Origin: Actinoplanes lutulentus
GTDB lineage: Bacteria > Actinomycetota > Actinomycetes > Mycobacteriales > Micromonosporaceae
Direction: 5' to 3'
Assembly: GCF_003259845.1 (NCBI RefSeq)
Contig: NZ_QLMJ01000009.1
Span: 124,001 to 188,000, forward strand
Length of the DNA: 64,000 bases
The notes beneath the pieces were generated by a model. That model had not been told where the DNA came from. It searched no databases and saw only the letters and a list, made by a program, of their open reading frames with translations. The translations under genes were made by a program, and so were the position numbers. The stretch's first letter is position 1. Each line of letters opens with the position of its first letter. Below, piece by piece: positions 16,678-25,969 of this stretch.

Positions 16678-18255
16678 TCAGAAGAGGGGCGTCCTGCCCT
16701 TGTAACCGGTCGCCATCTTCACCGGGGCTCGCAGGGTTTTGCCGGTGCCGCGGAACAGGAACAGGTAACCGGTCGCGGATTGGACCGCGAAGATGTCGGT
16801 GAAGCCGTCGCGGTCGAAGTCGCCGGTTCCGATGATGTCGCGGAAACCGCTGGCCTTGCCGATTTTCACGCGGGTCTTGAAGCCGTTTCCCTTGCCCGGG
16901 TACAGGTAGAGCGTGCTGGTCTTCGTCTCCTTGACCAGCAGATCCACATAACCGTCGCGGTTGTAGTCGCCGACGCCGGTGAATTCGGTGCGGTCCGCCC
17001 AGTTGCCGTAAGCGAGGACCTTCCGCGCGCCGAACTTGGCGCCCTTCTTACCCGGGTACAGATAGACGTCACCGTTGCTGATCTGGGTGGCCAGCAGGTC
17101 GGGATAACCGTCGCGGTTGAAGTCGCCGACTGCCGTCAATTCGCGCATGTGGGTGAACTTCTTGTAGAGCTTCTTGCGCGTACCCAGCTTGCCGTTGCTC
17201 TTGCCGGGATAGAACCAGACAACCCCAGCTTTGGTACGCGCGATGATGTCCTCGAACCCGTCCCGGTTCAGATCCATCCGGACGATCGCGTTCATGCCCG
17301 CGAAACCGCCGGCGATCTTCGTGCGGTTCGCCTCGGAGATGTACGAACCGTTGCCCGGGTAGCTGAACAGGTTGCCGCTCGACTTGGTGCGGGCCAGCAC
17401 GTCCGGCCAGCCGTTCCGGGTCCAGTCACCGAATTTCGCGGACGGCAGGCGAGCGAAGTCCAGGTAGTCGTTGTCGATGTTGATGGTGACGCCGCCCCAC
17501 GTCTCCTTGTGGTCGCCGCGGTACTGCTTCATCCGGCGGCCGGGCGTCCAATAGGTCGACGGGATCACCTTGTCGGCGGTGGTGACGACCTGGTCCCAGC
17601 GGGCGAAGTCCATGTAGTCCGGCTTCACGTAACCGGCCTTGTTGTAAACGGCCACCTGGTCGGCGACGCCGGAGCTGACGCTGCTGTAGAAACCGGAGAA
17701 ATACCCGTGGTCGTGCAGGCGGGCCGTCCAGCCCTTCATGAAGGCGAGGACACCGGCTTTGCAGACCGCGTCGTTCGTCCGGTACGCCTCCATGTCGTAG
17801 ATCAGCACGCTCTCCGGTGCGAGCCCGAGCAGTTTCGCCTGCCCCACCGCGTCGTCGGCGATCGTGCGGCCCTGCTTCTCCGCGTTCTTGTTGTCGATCA
17901 GGTTCTTCTTCGTCGTGGTGGTGCACGTCGCCTGCGGCCCCACGTAGAGCGGGATCATCCGCCAGCCACGGGTGATCTGCTCGCGTACCCACGCTGCGGT
18001 GAGGTTCGGCTGCGCGCAGCCCCGGTTGTTGCCGCCGAAGTAAATGCCGACCGCCCGGTACGGCGACTTCAGCCACGCCTTCATCGCGTCACTCGACGGG
18101 GCCGTGCACGCGTCGAAGCCGTACCCCTTGAAGGTGCCCGGCTGCGGAGCCAGGGCAGCGGCCGCGGCGGCGTTCCCGTTCACCAGAGCGAGCGGGGCGA
18201 CACAGAGCGCGACAACCAGGGCGCCGAGGAGGCGCTTCCGGTACTTCAGGAGCAT
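16678..18255 (-). CDS. Secreted DUF1906 glycoside-hydrolase-like protein with FG-GAP repeats
   Basis: 525 residues. A signal peptide (MLLKYRKRLLGALVVALCVA, cleavage after an Ala run near 34) is followed by a DUF1906 domain at about 40-270: GYGFDACTAPS, AVGIYFGGNNRGC, IPLYVG, VLIYDMEAY. This TIM-barrel domain is related to Rv2525c of mycobacteria and is thought to act on cell-wall polymers. The C-terminal half has four or more FG-GAP/VCBS-type repeats with Ca-binding-like loops (DLNRDGFED, DFNRDGYPD, DYNRDGYVD, DFDRDGFTD), forming a seven-bladed-type propeller for binding. Extracellular. Confidence 0.88.
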   Translation of the reverse strand: MLLKYRKRLLGALVVALCVAPLALVNGNAAAAAALAPQPGTFKGYGFDACTAPSSDAMKAWLKSPYRAVGIYFGGNNRGCAQPNLTAAWVREQITRGWRMIPLYVGPQATCTTTTKKNLIDNKNAEKQGRTIADDAVGQAKLLGLAPESVLIYDMEAYRTNDAVCKAGVLAFMKGWTARLHDHGYFSGFYSSVSSGVADQVAVYNKAGYVKPDYMDFARWDQVVTTADKVIPSTYWTPGRRMKQYRGDHKETWGGVTINIDNDYLDFARLPSAKFGDWTRNGWPDVLARTKSSGNLFSYPGNGSYISEANRTKIAGGFAGMNAIVRMDLNRDGFEDIIARTKAGVVWFYPGKSNGKLGTRKKLYKKFTHMRELTAVGDFNRDGYPDLLATQISNGDVYLYPGKKGAKFGARKVLAYGNWADRTEFTGVGDYNRDGYVDLLVKETKTSTLYLYPGKGNGFKTRVKIGKASGFRDIIGTGDFDRDGFTDIFAVQSATGYLFLFRGTGKTLRAPVKMATGYKGRTPLF

Positions 18256-18330
18256 TCGATACCTCTTCGGGCAAAAAACAGCCGGGCGGCGAGCCCATCG
18301 AGGTAAACAAACGCATAGACGTATCGCTAC

Positions 18331-18365
18331 GGCCGTTCGGACGAGACGGTGCCGTACGAACGGCC
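18331..18365. promoter_or_regulatory. Inverted repeat in divergent promoter region
   Basis: Perfect 9-bp arms GGCCGTTCG (18331-18339) and CGAACGGCC (18357-18365) with a 17-base spacer, between the divergent DUF1906 and MFS genes. Either an operator for a dimeric regulator or a leader hairpin; the regulator is unknown. Confidence 0.5.
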
Positions 18366-18425
18366 TGCCGGGTGACCTGGGCCACTGGCTGGGAAGGCCT
18401 GGGGGAGTGGACCACTAGCGTACGG

Positions 18426-19655
18426 GTGGTGGATCAACTCACTGGGCGGCAGCGGTGGGCTGCGCTGATCGCGCTCTCTCTCGGCGGCGTGGCTATCGGT
18501 CTGACCGAGTTCGTCGCCATGGGGCTGCTGCCCGACATGGCACAGGCGCTCCTGCCGGAGGCGTGGGCGCGGTCGCATGAGGACGCTGTCGCGCAGGCCG
18601 GGTGGGTGATCACGGCGTACGCCCTAGGGGTTGTCGCGGGCGCGCCGCTGATCGCCGCGCTCTCCGCCCGGATGCCGCGTAAGCGGCTGGTTCTCGGTCT
18701 TCTGGTGCTGTTCGCGGTGGGTACGTTCGCGTCGTCGATCGCGCCGACGTTCGAGCTGGTCCTGGTGTCGCGGTTCGTGGCGGCGCTGCCGCACGGCGCC
18801 TACTTCGGGGCGGCCGGGCTGCTCGCGGCGGGTCTGATGGGCCCGGGCAACGAGGCGCGCGGCTATTCGATCGTGCTGGGCGGGCTGACGCTGTCCAACG
18901 TCGTCGGGGTTCCGCTGATCACGCATCTGGGCCAGTCGGCGGGGTGGCGGGTCGCCTACAGCGTCATCGCCGTCGTCTTCGTGCTGACGCTGCTGGCGGT
19001 GCTCGCCACGGTTCCGGACTCGCCGGCGAAGAAGGACGCCTCGCCGGCCGCCGAGCTGCGCGCCCTGCGCCGGCCGCAGGTCTGGCTGGTCGCGGTGACC
19101 GCCGCGATCGGGTTCGCCGGGTTCTTCGCGGTGAACACCTACATCGCCCCGGTGACCACCGAGGTGACCGGGCTCAGCGAAGGCGCCGTTCCCTGGGTGC
19201 TGGCCGTCTTCGGCCTGGGCATGACGGCCGGCAACTTCCTCGGTGGCGCGTTCGCCGACCGGAACCTGCGGGTCGCGACTCTCGCCGGGTTCGCCGGGGT
19301 GATCGTGTCGACGGTCTTCTTCGCGCTGTTCGCGGCGACGCCGGTCGGCCTGTTCGCGGGCGCTTTCCTGACCGGCGCGACCTGCATCTTCCTCGGCCCG
19401 GCGCTGCAGGCGCGGCTCATCACGGTCGCGCCGGAGGCGCAGCTGATGGGCGCCGCGGTGAACCAGTCCGCGATGAACCTGGCGAACAGCCTGGGTGCCG
19501 CGCTCGGCGGCCTGGTGATCGCCCGAGGGTACGGATATCTCGCCCCCGCCTGGACCGGAGTCGCCCTGGCCGCGGGCGGTCTGGCCCTGGCCGGAACGAG
19601 CTTTGCCCTGGACCGTAAGTCGGTTTCCGCCCAAAAACATGAAATAGCCACATAA
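18426..19655 (+). CDS. MFS transporter, DHA1 drug/arabinose-efflux (AraJ-like) type
   Basis: About 409 residues with 12 predicted membrane helices. TM1 is WAALIALSLGGVAIGLTEFV; the loop between TM2 and TM3 has the family motif SARMPRKRLVLG; TM5 carries GGLTLSNVVGVPLITHLGQ. This is the arrangement of CmlR/AraJ-type proton-driven exporters. GTG 18426 gives the usual short N-terminus and follows a TA-rich hexamer; GTG 18372 is an alternative. Substrate unknown. Its stop is 10 bases from the giant surface-protein gene, so read-through between them is possible. Confidence 0.88.
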   Translation: MVDQLTGRQRWAALIALSLGGVAIGLTEFVAMGLLPDMAQALLPEAWARSHEDAVAQAGWVITAYALGVVAGAPLIAALSARMPRKRLVLGLLVLFAVGTFASSIAPTFELVLVSRFVAALPHGAYFGAAGLLAAGLMGPGNEARGYSIVLGGLTLSNVVGVPLITHLGQSAGWRVAYSVIAVVFVLTLLAVLATVPDSPAKKDASPAAELRALRRPQVWLVAVTAAIGFAGFFAVNTYIAPVTTEVTGLSEGAVPWVLAVFGLGMTAGNFLGGAFADRNLRVATLAGFAGVIVSTVFFALFAATPVGLFAGAFLTGATCIFLGPALQARLITVAPEAQLMGAAVNQSAMNLANSLGAALGGLVIARGYGYLAPAWTGVALAAGGLALAGTSFALDRKSVSAQKHEIAT

Positions 19656-19665
19656 ATTACGTGGG

Positions 19666-22600
19666 GTGACGAAGGTACGTCTGGCCGGGGTGCTTCTGCT
19701 CCTCGCGGTGCTCCTGGTGCTCCCGTGGCAACCGCACCGGGCGACAGCGGTACAGACGACCTGCCCCTCTCCGGTCTCCCTGATCAACGGTGACTTCGAG
19801 ACCCCGGTGCTCAACGACGGCACCGTCGTCATCACCGCGCAGACCAACGTCCCCGGCTGGCAGACCACCGCCACCGACAAGAAGATCGAGCTCTGGCGGC
19901 AGCCGTTCAACGGCGTGTATGCCGCATCGGGCGCCCAGCACGCCGAGCTGAACGCGAACCAGGTCTCCACCCTCTACCAGGACGTCACCACCACACCCGG
20001 CCAGGCGCTGCGCTGGGAGTTGCGGCACCGGGGCCGCAGCGGCAACGACACCATGTCGCTGCTGATCGGCCCGCCCGGCGGCACCCTGATCAGCCAGGGG
20101 ACCTACACCGACGGCAAGGCCGCGTGGGGCACCTGGTCCGGGTTCTACACGGTGCCGGCCGGTCAGGCGTCGACCCGGTTCGCGTTCCAGTCGGTCTCGG
20201 CGGCCGGCGGCAGCCAGAGCATCGGCAACTTCCTCGACGGCATCTCGTTCGGCACCTCGGCCTGCCTGCTCACCACCACGACGGTGGACAAGGCGACGGC
20301 CGACGTCGGCGACGTGCTGACCTACACGGTCACGGCCCGTAACGACGGCGGCAACCCGGTGGCGGCCACCGTGCTCACCGACGACCTGCCGGCCGGTGTC
20401 ACGTTCGTACCCGGCTCGATCCGGTCGCTCAGCGGGTCGTCGTCGACCACCATCAGCGACGGCGCGGACGGCGACATCGGCGAGTACGACGCGCCGGCCC
20501 GTACCGTCCGGATCCGGGCCGGCACCGGCGCGAGCGCGTCGGCGGGCGGCGCGATCCCGGTCGGTGAGTCCCGGTCGTTCAGTTACCAGGCGGTGATCGG
20601 CTCGGCGGCCGCCGCGTCGGTGCTCGCCGACGAGGCTACGGCCACCTACACCGACGCGCTCACCGGCAGCCGGCCGCTCGCGACCTCCAACACCGTCACC
20701 ACCACTGTCGCGCCGGCCGCGAACCTGTCGGTCGACGCGGTGATCGGCGCGGCCGGCGTGGTGGCCGGCACGACCACGACGGCCACCGTCACGGCCCGCA
20801 ACGCCGGTCCGAATCCGGCGTCGGCCGCGCGGATCAGCGCGACCGTCCCGGCCGGGCTGACCAACATCACCGCGTCATCGCCGGACGGTACCTGCACGGT
20901 CACCGGGCAGACCGCCCGCTGTGACGTGACCACCCTCGCCGCGGGCGTCACCGCGACGATGGCCGTCACCGCCGACGTGCCCGTCACCGCGCCGGCCGGC
21001 ATCCAGGCGTCGCTGACCGCATCGGTCGCCTCCACCACCCACGAGATCGACAACACGGACAACGCGACCTCGGTCAGCGCCACGGTCGCCACCCGCGCCG
21101 ACCTCGCCGTTACCATGACCAATACCGCCGGGGTGGCCGGCGCCCCGGTCACCTACACCGTGACGATCACCAACCAGGGCCCGTCGGTGGCCCGCGGCAT
21201 CATGCTCGCCGACCCGGTGAACAGCGGATCCACCTATTCCAGCGGCAGCAGCGGGTGCGCGCTCGCCTCCACCGGCACTGTCGAGTGCTCGGTCGCCGAC
21301 CTCAATCCGGGCGCGACCGCCACGGTCACCATCACCATGGTGCTCAGCTCCAGCGGCTCCGGCGCGATCAACAACGCGGTCTCGGTCACCGCGGCCACCC
21401 CCGACCCGATCGCCGCGAACAACAACTTCTCGGTGCAGTCGGCCGGAACCGCGGTGGCCGACGTGGGCGTCTCGCTCACGCTCGGATCCAGTTCGGCGTA
21501 CGCCGGAGACACGGTCCCGTACACCCTCACGGTCACGAACAACGGGCCGTCGGCGGCGGTGAACGTCAACTTCAACACCGTCGTCCCGCCCGGCGTCACC
21601 ATCGTCCGGACCAGCCCGTACTGCACGGTCAACGGCTGCACCCTGCCGTACCTCGCGGCCGGCGCGTCGATCCCGCTCACCGGCGACGCCGTGCTCGGCG
21701 CCGGCGCCACCGCCGGTCCGGGCATCGCGAGCAGCACCGTCATCTCGCCGACCACCGACAACAACGCGGCGAACGACACCACCACGGTCAGCTTCACGAT
21801 CCTGCTCAGCGCCGACCTGTCGATCACCCAGAGCCTCAGCAACCCGAGCGACGCGTCCGCTCTCGTCGCCGGCCAGAGCGTCGAGGGTACGGTCACGGTC
21901 ACCAACAATGGGCGTACCCGGGCCGAGGGTGTGGTGGTGCGCCAAGCCGTACCGACGGGCCGTGCCGTGCCGGCCGTCTCGACGGCCGCGACCGGTTCCG
22001 CGTGCTCGTACCAGAGTGGGTCTTTCGTCTGTCTGCTCCCGGCGCTGGCCGCGGCAGCGACCTGGCGCATCGACTTCGCCGGCGTGCTGATCCCGGCGGG
22101 GTACGGCGACGCGGTCTTCGCGCGCACCGCCGCCGTGTCCGCGACCACGACCGACCCGGCCTCCGGCAACGACAGCGTCACCACGAGCCGTGCCGTGGAG
22201 CGCCGCGCCGACCTGCGGATCACCGAGACCACCAGCACACCGAACGTGGTGCAGACCGAGAACGCCCGCTTCCAGGTGACGGTCCGCAACCTCGGGCCGT
22301 CCGACGCGGTCCAGGCCGTCGTCGTCGCGAGCGCGTCGGCGGGCCTGCTGGTCTCCGGCGGGACCGCGAGCGACGGTGCGTTCGACCCGGCCACGCTGAA
22401 CTGGACCTTCGCCACCCTCGCGGACGGCGCCACCGCGACGCTCGACCTGGTCGCGTCGGTGCAGAGCTCCGGGACGCTGACCGCGTCGGCGCGGCTCGCG
22501 TCGTCGGTCAGCACCGACACCGCGTCCGGCAACGACAGCGACGCGGCGACCGTCACCGCCGCTGCGGCCGCTCCCGCGCTGAGCCTGGTCAACGCGCCGG

Positions 22601-25527
22601 ACGTGGTGCCGGCCGCCGATCGGCACGGGGTCAAGGCCGGTTCGCGCGTCGACTACGCGTACACCGTCGCGAACACCGGGAACCTGCCCGCGACCGGCGT
22701 CGTCGTGACCGGTACCCGCGGCGGGACCGCGACCTGCGGCAGCACCAGCCTCGCGCCCGGCGACACCACGAACTGCACGGCCGGCAGCTACACCGTGGTG
22801 CAGGCCGACGTCGACGCCGGGCAGCCGATCCTCGACACGGCCCGGGTCACCGCCGTGACCGGGGTGTCGGCCGATCCGGCGTTGTTCGCGACGGTCGTCG
22901 GGAGCGTTCCGGTCGCGGTGCTCGCACCCTCGCTCGCGCTCGCGGTCACGCCGGTCGTCAGCCCGGCCGAACGGGCGCATGCGGTCGCCGTCGGTGACCG
23001 GATCGGCTATGCGTACACGGTCAGCAACAACGGCACCGCCCTGATGACCGGGATCGCCCTTGCCGACACCCGGGTCAGTGCGGTGAGCTGCCCGCAGACC
23101 ACCCTCGCGGTCGGCGTCTCGATGGTCTGCACCACCCCGGCCGCCGCGCGTTACACGGTCACCCAGGCCGACGTCGACGCTGCCGTCCCGCTCACCGACT
23201 CGGTCACCGCGACCGCCACCGGCGGCGTCTTCGGCCCGGCCTCCGCCGCGGTCCCGGTCGCGGCCGCCGATCCCGCGATCTCCCTCACCGTCACTGCCGG
23301 GCGCGCCGGGCCGTTGTCCCTCGGAGACACCCTTGGGTACGCGTACAGCGTCCTCAACACCGGAAACGTCACGATCAGCGGGCTGAGTGTGGCCGACTCG
23401 CACGCCGAGCGGGTCAGCTGCCCCGGCGGGGACCTGGCTGTCGGCGCCTCGCGCATGTGCACGTCGGTCACCCCGTACACGGTCACCCAGGTCGATGTCG
23501 ACGCCGGCGGGTCGATCCACGACGACGCGGTCGCCACCGGGACCGGACCGGCGCCGGCCTCGCTTCCGGCCAGTGCCCAGGGTTCGGCGCCGGTCACCGT
23601 GGTCGCGGCATCGCCCCGGCTGACCATCGTCGCGAGCGCCGCGATCACCCCGGCCGCCCGGCAGAACGCGGCCGCCGCCGGTGACCAGGCCGCGTTCAGT
23701 TATCGGATCACCAACACCGGCAACGTCACGATGAACGACCTTGCCGTCGACCACGCCCTGGCCGGGCCGGTCACCTGTCTTGCCGGCACCCTCGCGGTCG
23801 GCTCGGCCGCCACCTGCACGGCCGCCGCGAGTTACCGGGTCACCCAGGCCGACGTGGACGAGGGCGGCGTGACCAGCATCGCGAAAGCACTCGGCCGGGC
23901 GCCCGCGGAAACCTCGGTCGCCGTCCAGGGCACCGGCCCGGCGACCGTGACGACCGCGGCGATCACACCGGCGCTCACCATCACGGTCACCCCGGTGGTG
24001 TCGCCGGCCGGTCACCAGACCGCTGTCGAAAAGGGCGACCAGATCGGCTACCGATATCGGGTGACCAACGCCGGCAACGTCACGATGCGTCAGATCCGGG
24101 TCGAGGACGAGCAGACCGGCGAGGCGGACTGCCCGGACCGCACGGTCGCCGTCGGTGCCACCGCGATCTGCGAGTCCACCACGTCGTACCGGGTCGGGCA
24201 GATCGACATCGACGCCGGCGAGCCGATCGTGACCAGCGCCTATGCGTACGGGCGGCGGTCCGCCTCAGCCTCCGAGATGCGGTGGGGACCCGGGTACGCG
24301 ACGACGCCGGTCCTGCTCGACGAGCCGGCGCTGACCGTGGACGTGACCGCTACCGTCACCCCGGCCGCGCACCAGCACGCCGCCGGGGCCGGGGACACCA
24401 TCGCGTACGCGTACCAGGTCACCAACAACGGCAGCGCCGTGATGACCGCTGTCGGTGTGGCCGACGAGCCGGTCGGCCCGGTCACCTGCCCGTCGGCCGC
24501 GCTGGCTATCCGTGCGGTGATGACGTGCGTGGCGAGCAGGACATACACGGTCCAGCAGTCCGACGTGGACTCCGGCGACCCGGTCGGTGGCCGGGTCTTC
24601 GCCACCGCCAGAGCGCCGGGTTCCGGGCCGCGCACGTTCGGCCCGTTCACCGCGCCCGTCCCGGTCGTCGACGGCGAGGCCGAACTCGGGCTCACGGTGA
24701 CCCCGTCCCGCGCCGGACCGGTCAGCGCGGGCGACACCTTCCGGCTCCGGTACGCCGTGACCAACGAGGGCAACGTGACGATCGCGTCGCTGTCCGCCCG
24801 GGACACCCGGTCCGGGGCGGCGACCTGCTCGAATGCGGCGCTCCCGGTCGGCGGTGCGGTGGAGTGCGTCTCCCCGGCGATCGCCGTCACCCAGGCTGAC
24901 GTCGACGCGGGCGGCGAGATCCGGGCCGTCGCGGCGGTCACCGGTGTGCGGGCGGGCACTCGCGAAGGCGTACCCAAGAAGCAGGCCGAGACGGGCGTGC
25001 CGGTGGCCGCGGCAGCGCCCGGTCTGAGCGCGACGCAGACCGCGGTCTGGCGCGACACCGACGGTGACGGAACGCTCGGCGCGCGCGACGACGTCGTCTC
25101 CACGGTCGATGTGCGCAACGCCGGCAACGTGACAGTGATCGGTCTGACCGTCACCGGCCTGCCGGCGGCGACCGTCTGCCCGGAGACCCGGATCGCGCCG
25201 GGGGAGCGGGTCCGGTGCGTCTCGCGCGCCTATCACCTGACCGGCGAGGAGATCGCATCCGGCGGGCGAACCGTCGATGCCCTGGCCGAGGGCATCGCCC
25301 TGGGCGGCATGGAGCAGGACGTCGACGCCGAGGCGCTGGGAGCGCTCGCCGCCCCCGCTGACCAGCCGCGACCCGATCCGGACCCGGTTCCGCCGCGCGC
25401 CGGCCCGGTCGACAACCCGATCACCGGACCGCGGTCGTGGCCGCTGCTCATCCTCGGTTTCTCGTGCATCCTCGGTGGACTCGTCCTACTGATGGCGACC
25501 CGCGCGAAATCGATGACAACCGGTTGA
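19666..25527 (+). CDS. Giant cell-surface protein with DUF11 and DUF7507 repeats and NPITG sorting tail
   Basis: 1,953 residues. A signal peptide (LAGVLLLLAVLLVLPW) is followed by a beta-sandwich domain at about 35-205 (LINGDFETPV, carbohydrate-binding-like). Then six DUF11-type Ig-like repeats (marks: TYTVTITNQGPSV, PYTLTVTNNGPSA). Then about eight DUF7507-type repeats, each with a Cys pair and a TQADVDAGG-like mark. A Pro-rich spacer leads to NPITG at 1917-1921, a hydrophobic helix and RAKSMTTG: a sortase-type cell-wall sorting signal with N in place of L. No sortase gene is in the window. The design, rigid beta-repeats on a wall anchor, fits an adhesin or stalk. GTG 19666. Confidence 0.9.
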   Translation: MTKVRLAGVLLLLAVLLVLPWQPHRATAVQTTCPSPVSLINGDFETPVLNDGTVVITAQTNVPGWQTTATDKKIELWRQPFNGVYAASGAQHAELNANQVSTLYQDVTTTPGQALRWELRHRGRSGNDTMSLLIGPPGGTLISQGTYTDGKAAWGTWSGFYTVPAGQASTRFAFQSVSAAGGSQSIGNFLDGISFGTSACLLTTTTVDKATADVGDVLTYTVTARNDGGNPVAATVLTDDLPAGVTFVPGSIRSLSGSSSTTISDGADGDIGEYDAPARTVRIRAGTGASASAGGAIPVGESRSFSYQAVIGSAAAASVLADEATATYTDALTGSRPLATSNTVTTTVAPAANLSVDAVIGAAGVVAGTTTTATVTARNAGPNPASAARISATVPAGLTNITASSPDGTCTVTGQTARCDVTTLAAGVTATMAVTADVPVTAPAGIQASLTASVASTTHEIDNTDNATSVSATVATRADLAVTMTNTAGVAGAPVTYTVTITNQGPSVARGIMLADPVNSGSTYSSGSSGCALASTGTVECSVADLNPGATATVTITMVLSSSGSGAINNAVSVTAATPDPIAANNNFSVQSAGTAVADVGVSLTLGSSSAYAGDTVPYTLTVTNNGPSAAVNVNFNTVVPPGVTIVRTSPYCTVNGCTLPYLAAGASIPLTGDAVLGAGATAGPGIASSTVISPTTDNNAANDTTTVSFTILLSADLSITQSLSNPSDASALVAGQSVEGTVTVTNNGRTRAEGVVVRQAVPTGRAVPAVSTAATGSACSYQSGSFVCLLPALAAAATWRIDFAGVLIPAGYGDAVFARTAAVSATTTDPASGNDSVTTSRAVERRADLRITETTSTPNVVQTENARFQVTVRNLGPSDAVQAVVVASASAGLLVSGGTASDGAFDPATLNWTFATLADGATATLDLVASVQSSGTLTASARLASSVSTDTASGNDSDAATVTAAAAAPALSLVNAPDVVPAADRHGVKAGSRVDYAYTVANTGNLPATGVVVTGTRGGTATCGSTSLAPGDTTNCTAGSYTVVQADVDAGQPILDTARVTAVTGVSADPALFATVVGSVPVAVLAPSLALAVTPVVSPAERAHAVAVGDRIGYAYTVSNNGTALMTGIALADTRVSAVSCPQTTLAVGVSMVCTTPAAARYTVTQADVDAAVPLTDSVTATATGGVFGPASAAVPVAAADPAISLTVTAGRAGPLSLGDTLGYAYSVLNTGNVTISGLSVADSHAERVSCPGGDLAVGASRMCTSVTPYTVTQVDVDAGGSIHDDAVATGTGPAPASLPASAQGSAPVTVVAASPRLTIVASAAITPAARQNAAAAGDQAAFSYRITNTGNVTMNDLAVDHALAGPVTCLAGTLAVGSAATCTAAASYRVTQADVDEGGVTSIAKALGRAPAETSVAVQGTGPATVTTAAITPALTITVTPVVSPAGHQTAVEKGDQIGYRYRVTNAGNVTMRQIRVEDEQTGEADCPDRTVAVGATAICESTTSYRVGQIDIDAGEPIVTSAYAYGRRSASASEMRWGPGYATTPVLLDEPALTVDVTATVTPAAHQHAAGAGDTIAYAYQVTNNGSAVMTAVGVADEPVGPVTCPSAALAIRAVMTCVASRTYTVQQSDVDSGDPVGGRVFATARAPGSGPRTFGPFTAPVPVVDGEAELGLTVTPSRAGPVSAGDTFRLRYAVTNEGNVTIASLSARDTRSGAATCSNAALPVGGAVECVSPAIAVTQADVDAGGEIRAVAAVTGVRAGTREGVPKKQAETGVPVAAAAPGLSATQTAVWRDTDGDGTLGARDDVVSTVDVRNAGNVTVIGLTVTGLPAATVCPETRIAPGERVRCVSRAYHLTGEEIASGGRTVDALAEGIALGGMEQDVDAEALGALAAPADQPRPDPDPVPPRAGPVDNPITGPRSWPLLILGFSCILGGLVLLMATRAKSMTTG

Positions 25528-25576
25528 CCGCCCGTGCCCGTCCTAGGGGTGACGACACCGACGGAAGGACCGGGCG

Positions 25577-25969
25577 ATGCGCGACGGCGCGGAAGAGGAG
25601 TACGTCGAGTACGTCACGGCGCGGGTGCCCGTGCTGCGACGGCTGGCGTACGTCCTGACCGGTGACGGCCATCGTGCCGACGACCTGGTGCAACAGACCA
25701 TCACGACGCTGTACCTGAAGTGGCCGAAGGCCCGCGTCGCGGACAACATCGACGCCTACGTGCGGACCATGCTCGTTCGCGGTTACGTCGACGAGAAGCG
25801 TCTCGCCTGGTCGAAGGTCCGGCTGTTCCGGCAGCTCCCGGAACCGGAACCGGTCGAGGAGGTCGCCGCGATCCTCGGCTGCTCCGGCGGCACCGTCAAG
25901 AGTCACACCTCCCGCGGGCTGGCCGCGCTGCGCCGCCTGCTCCCACCACGAATCGAGGTGCCGAGATGA
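25577..25969 (+). CDS. SigE-family ECF sigma factor with internal deletion of region 4.1
   Basis: 130 residues; the intact relative in this window (start 53540) has 156. Region 2 is complete (EYVTARVPVLRRLAYVLTGDGHRADDLVQQT...). After VRLFRQLPEPEP the sequence jumps to VEEVAAILGCSGGTVKSHTSRGLAALRR, the region 4.2 helix-turn-helix. The linker and region 4.1 (normally an LP-RQRAVLVLRYLEDL stretch, roughly 30 residues) are absent, yet the frame is intact. It may be a -35-binding variant, an inactive relic, or an assembly error. RBS GGAAGGA precedes ATG 25577. The stop overlaps the next start (ATGA), the classic sigma/anti-sigma layout. Confidence 0.85.
   Translation: MRDGAEEEYVEYVTARVPVLRRLAYVLTGDGHRADDLVQQTITTLYLKWPKARVADNIDAYVRTMLVRGYVDEKRLAWSKVRLFRQLPEPEPVEEVAAILGCSGGTVKSHTSRGLAALRRLLPPRIEVPR

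Noticed and set aside
20875..24015. 1,046-residue open frame antisense to the DUF11/DUF7507 gene
   Set aside because: Arg/Gly/Asp-rich, no domain, mirrors codon bias of the repeat gene on the other strand. A high-G+C shadow frame.
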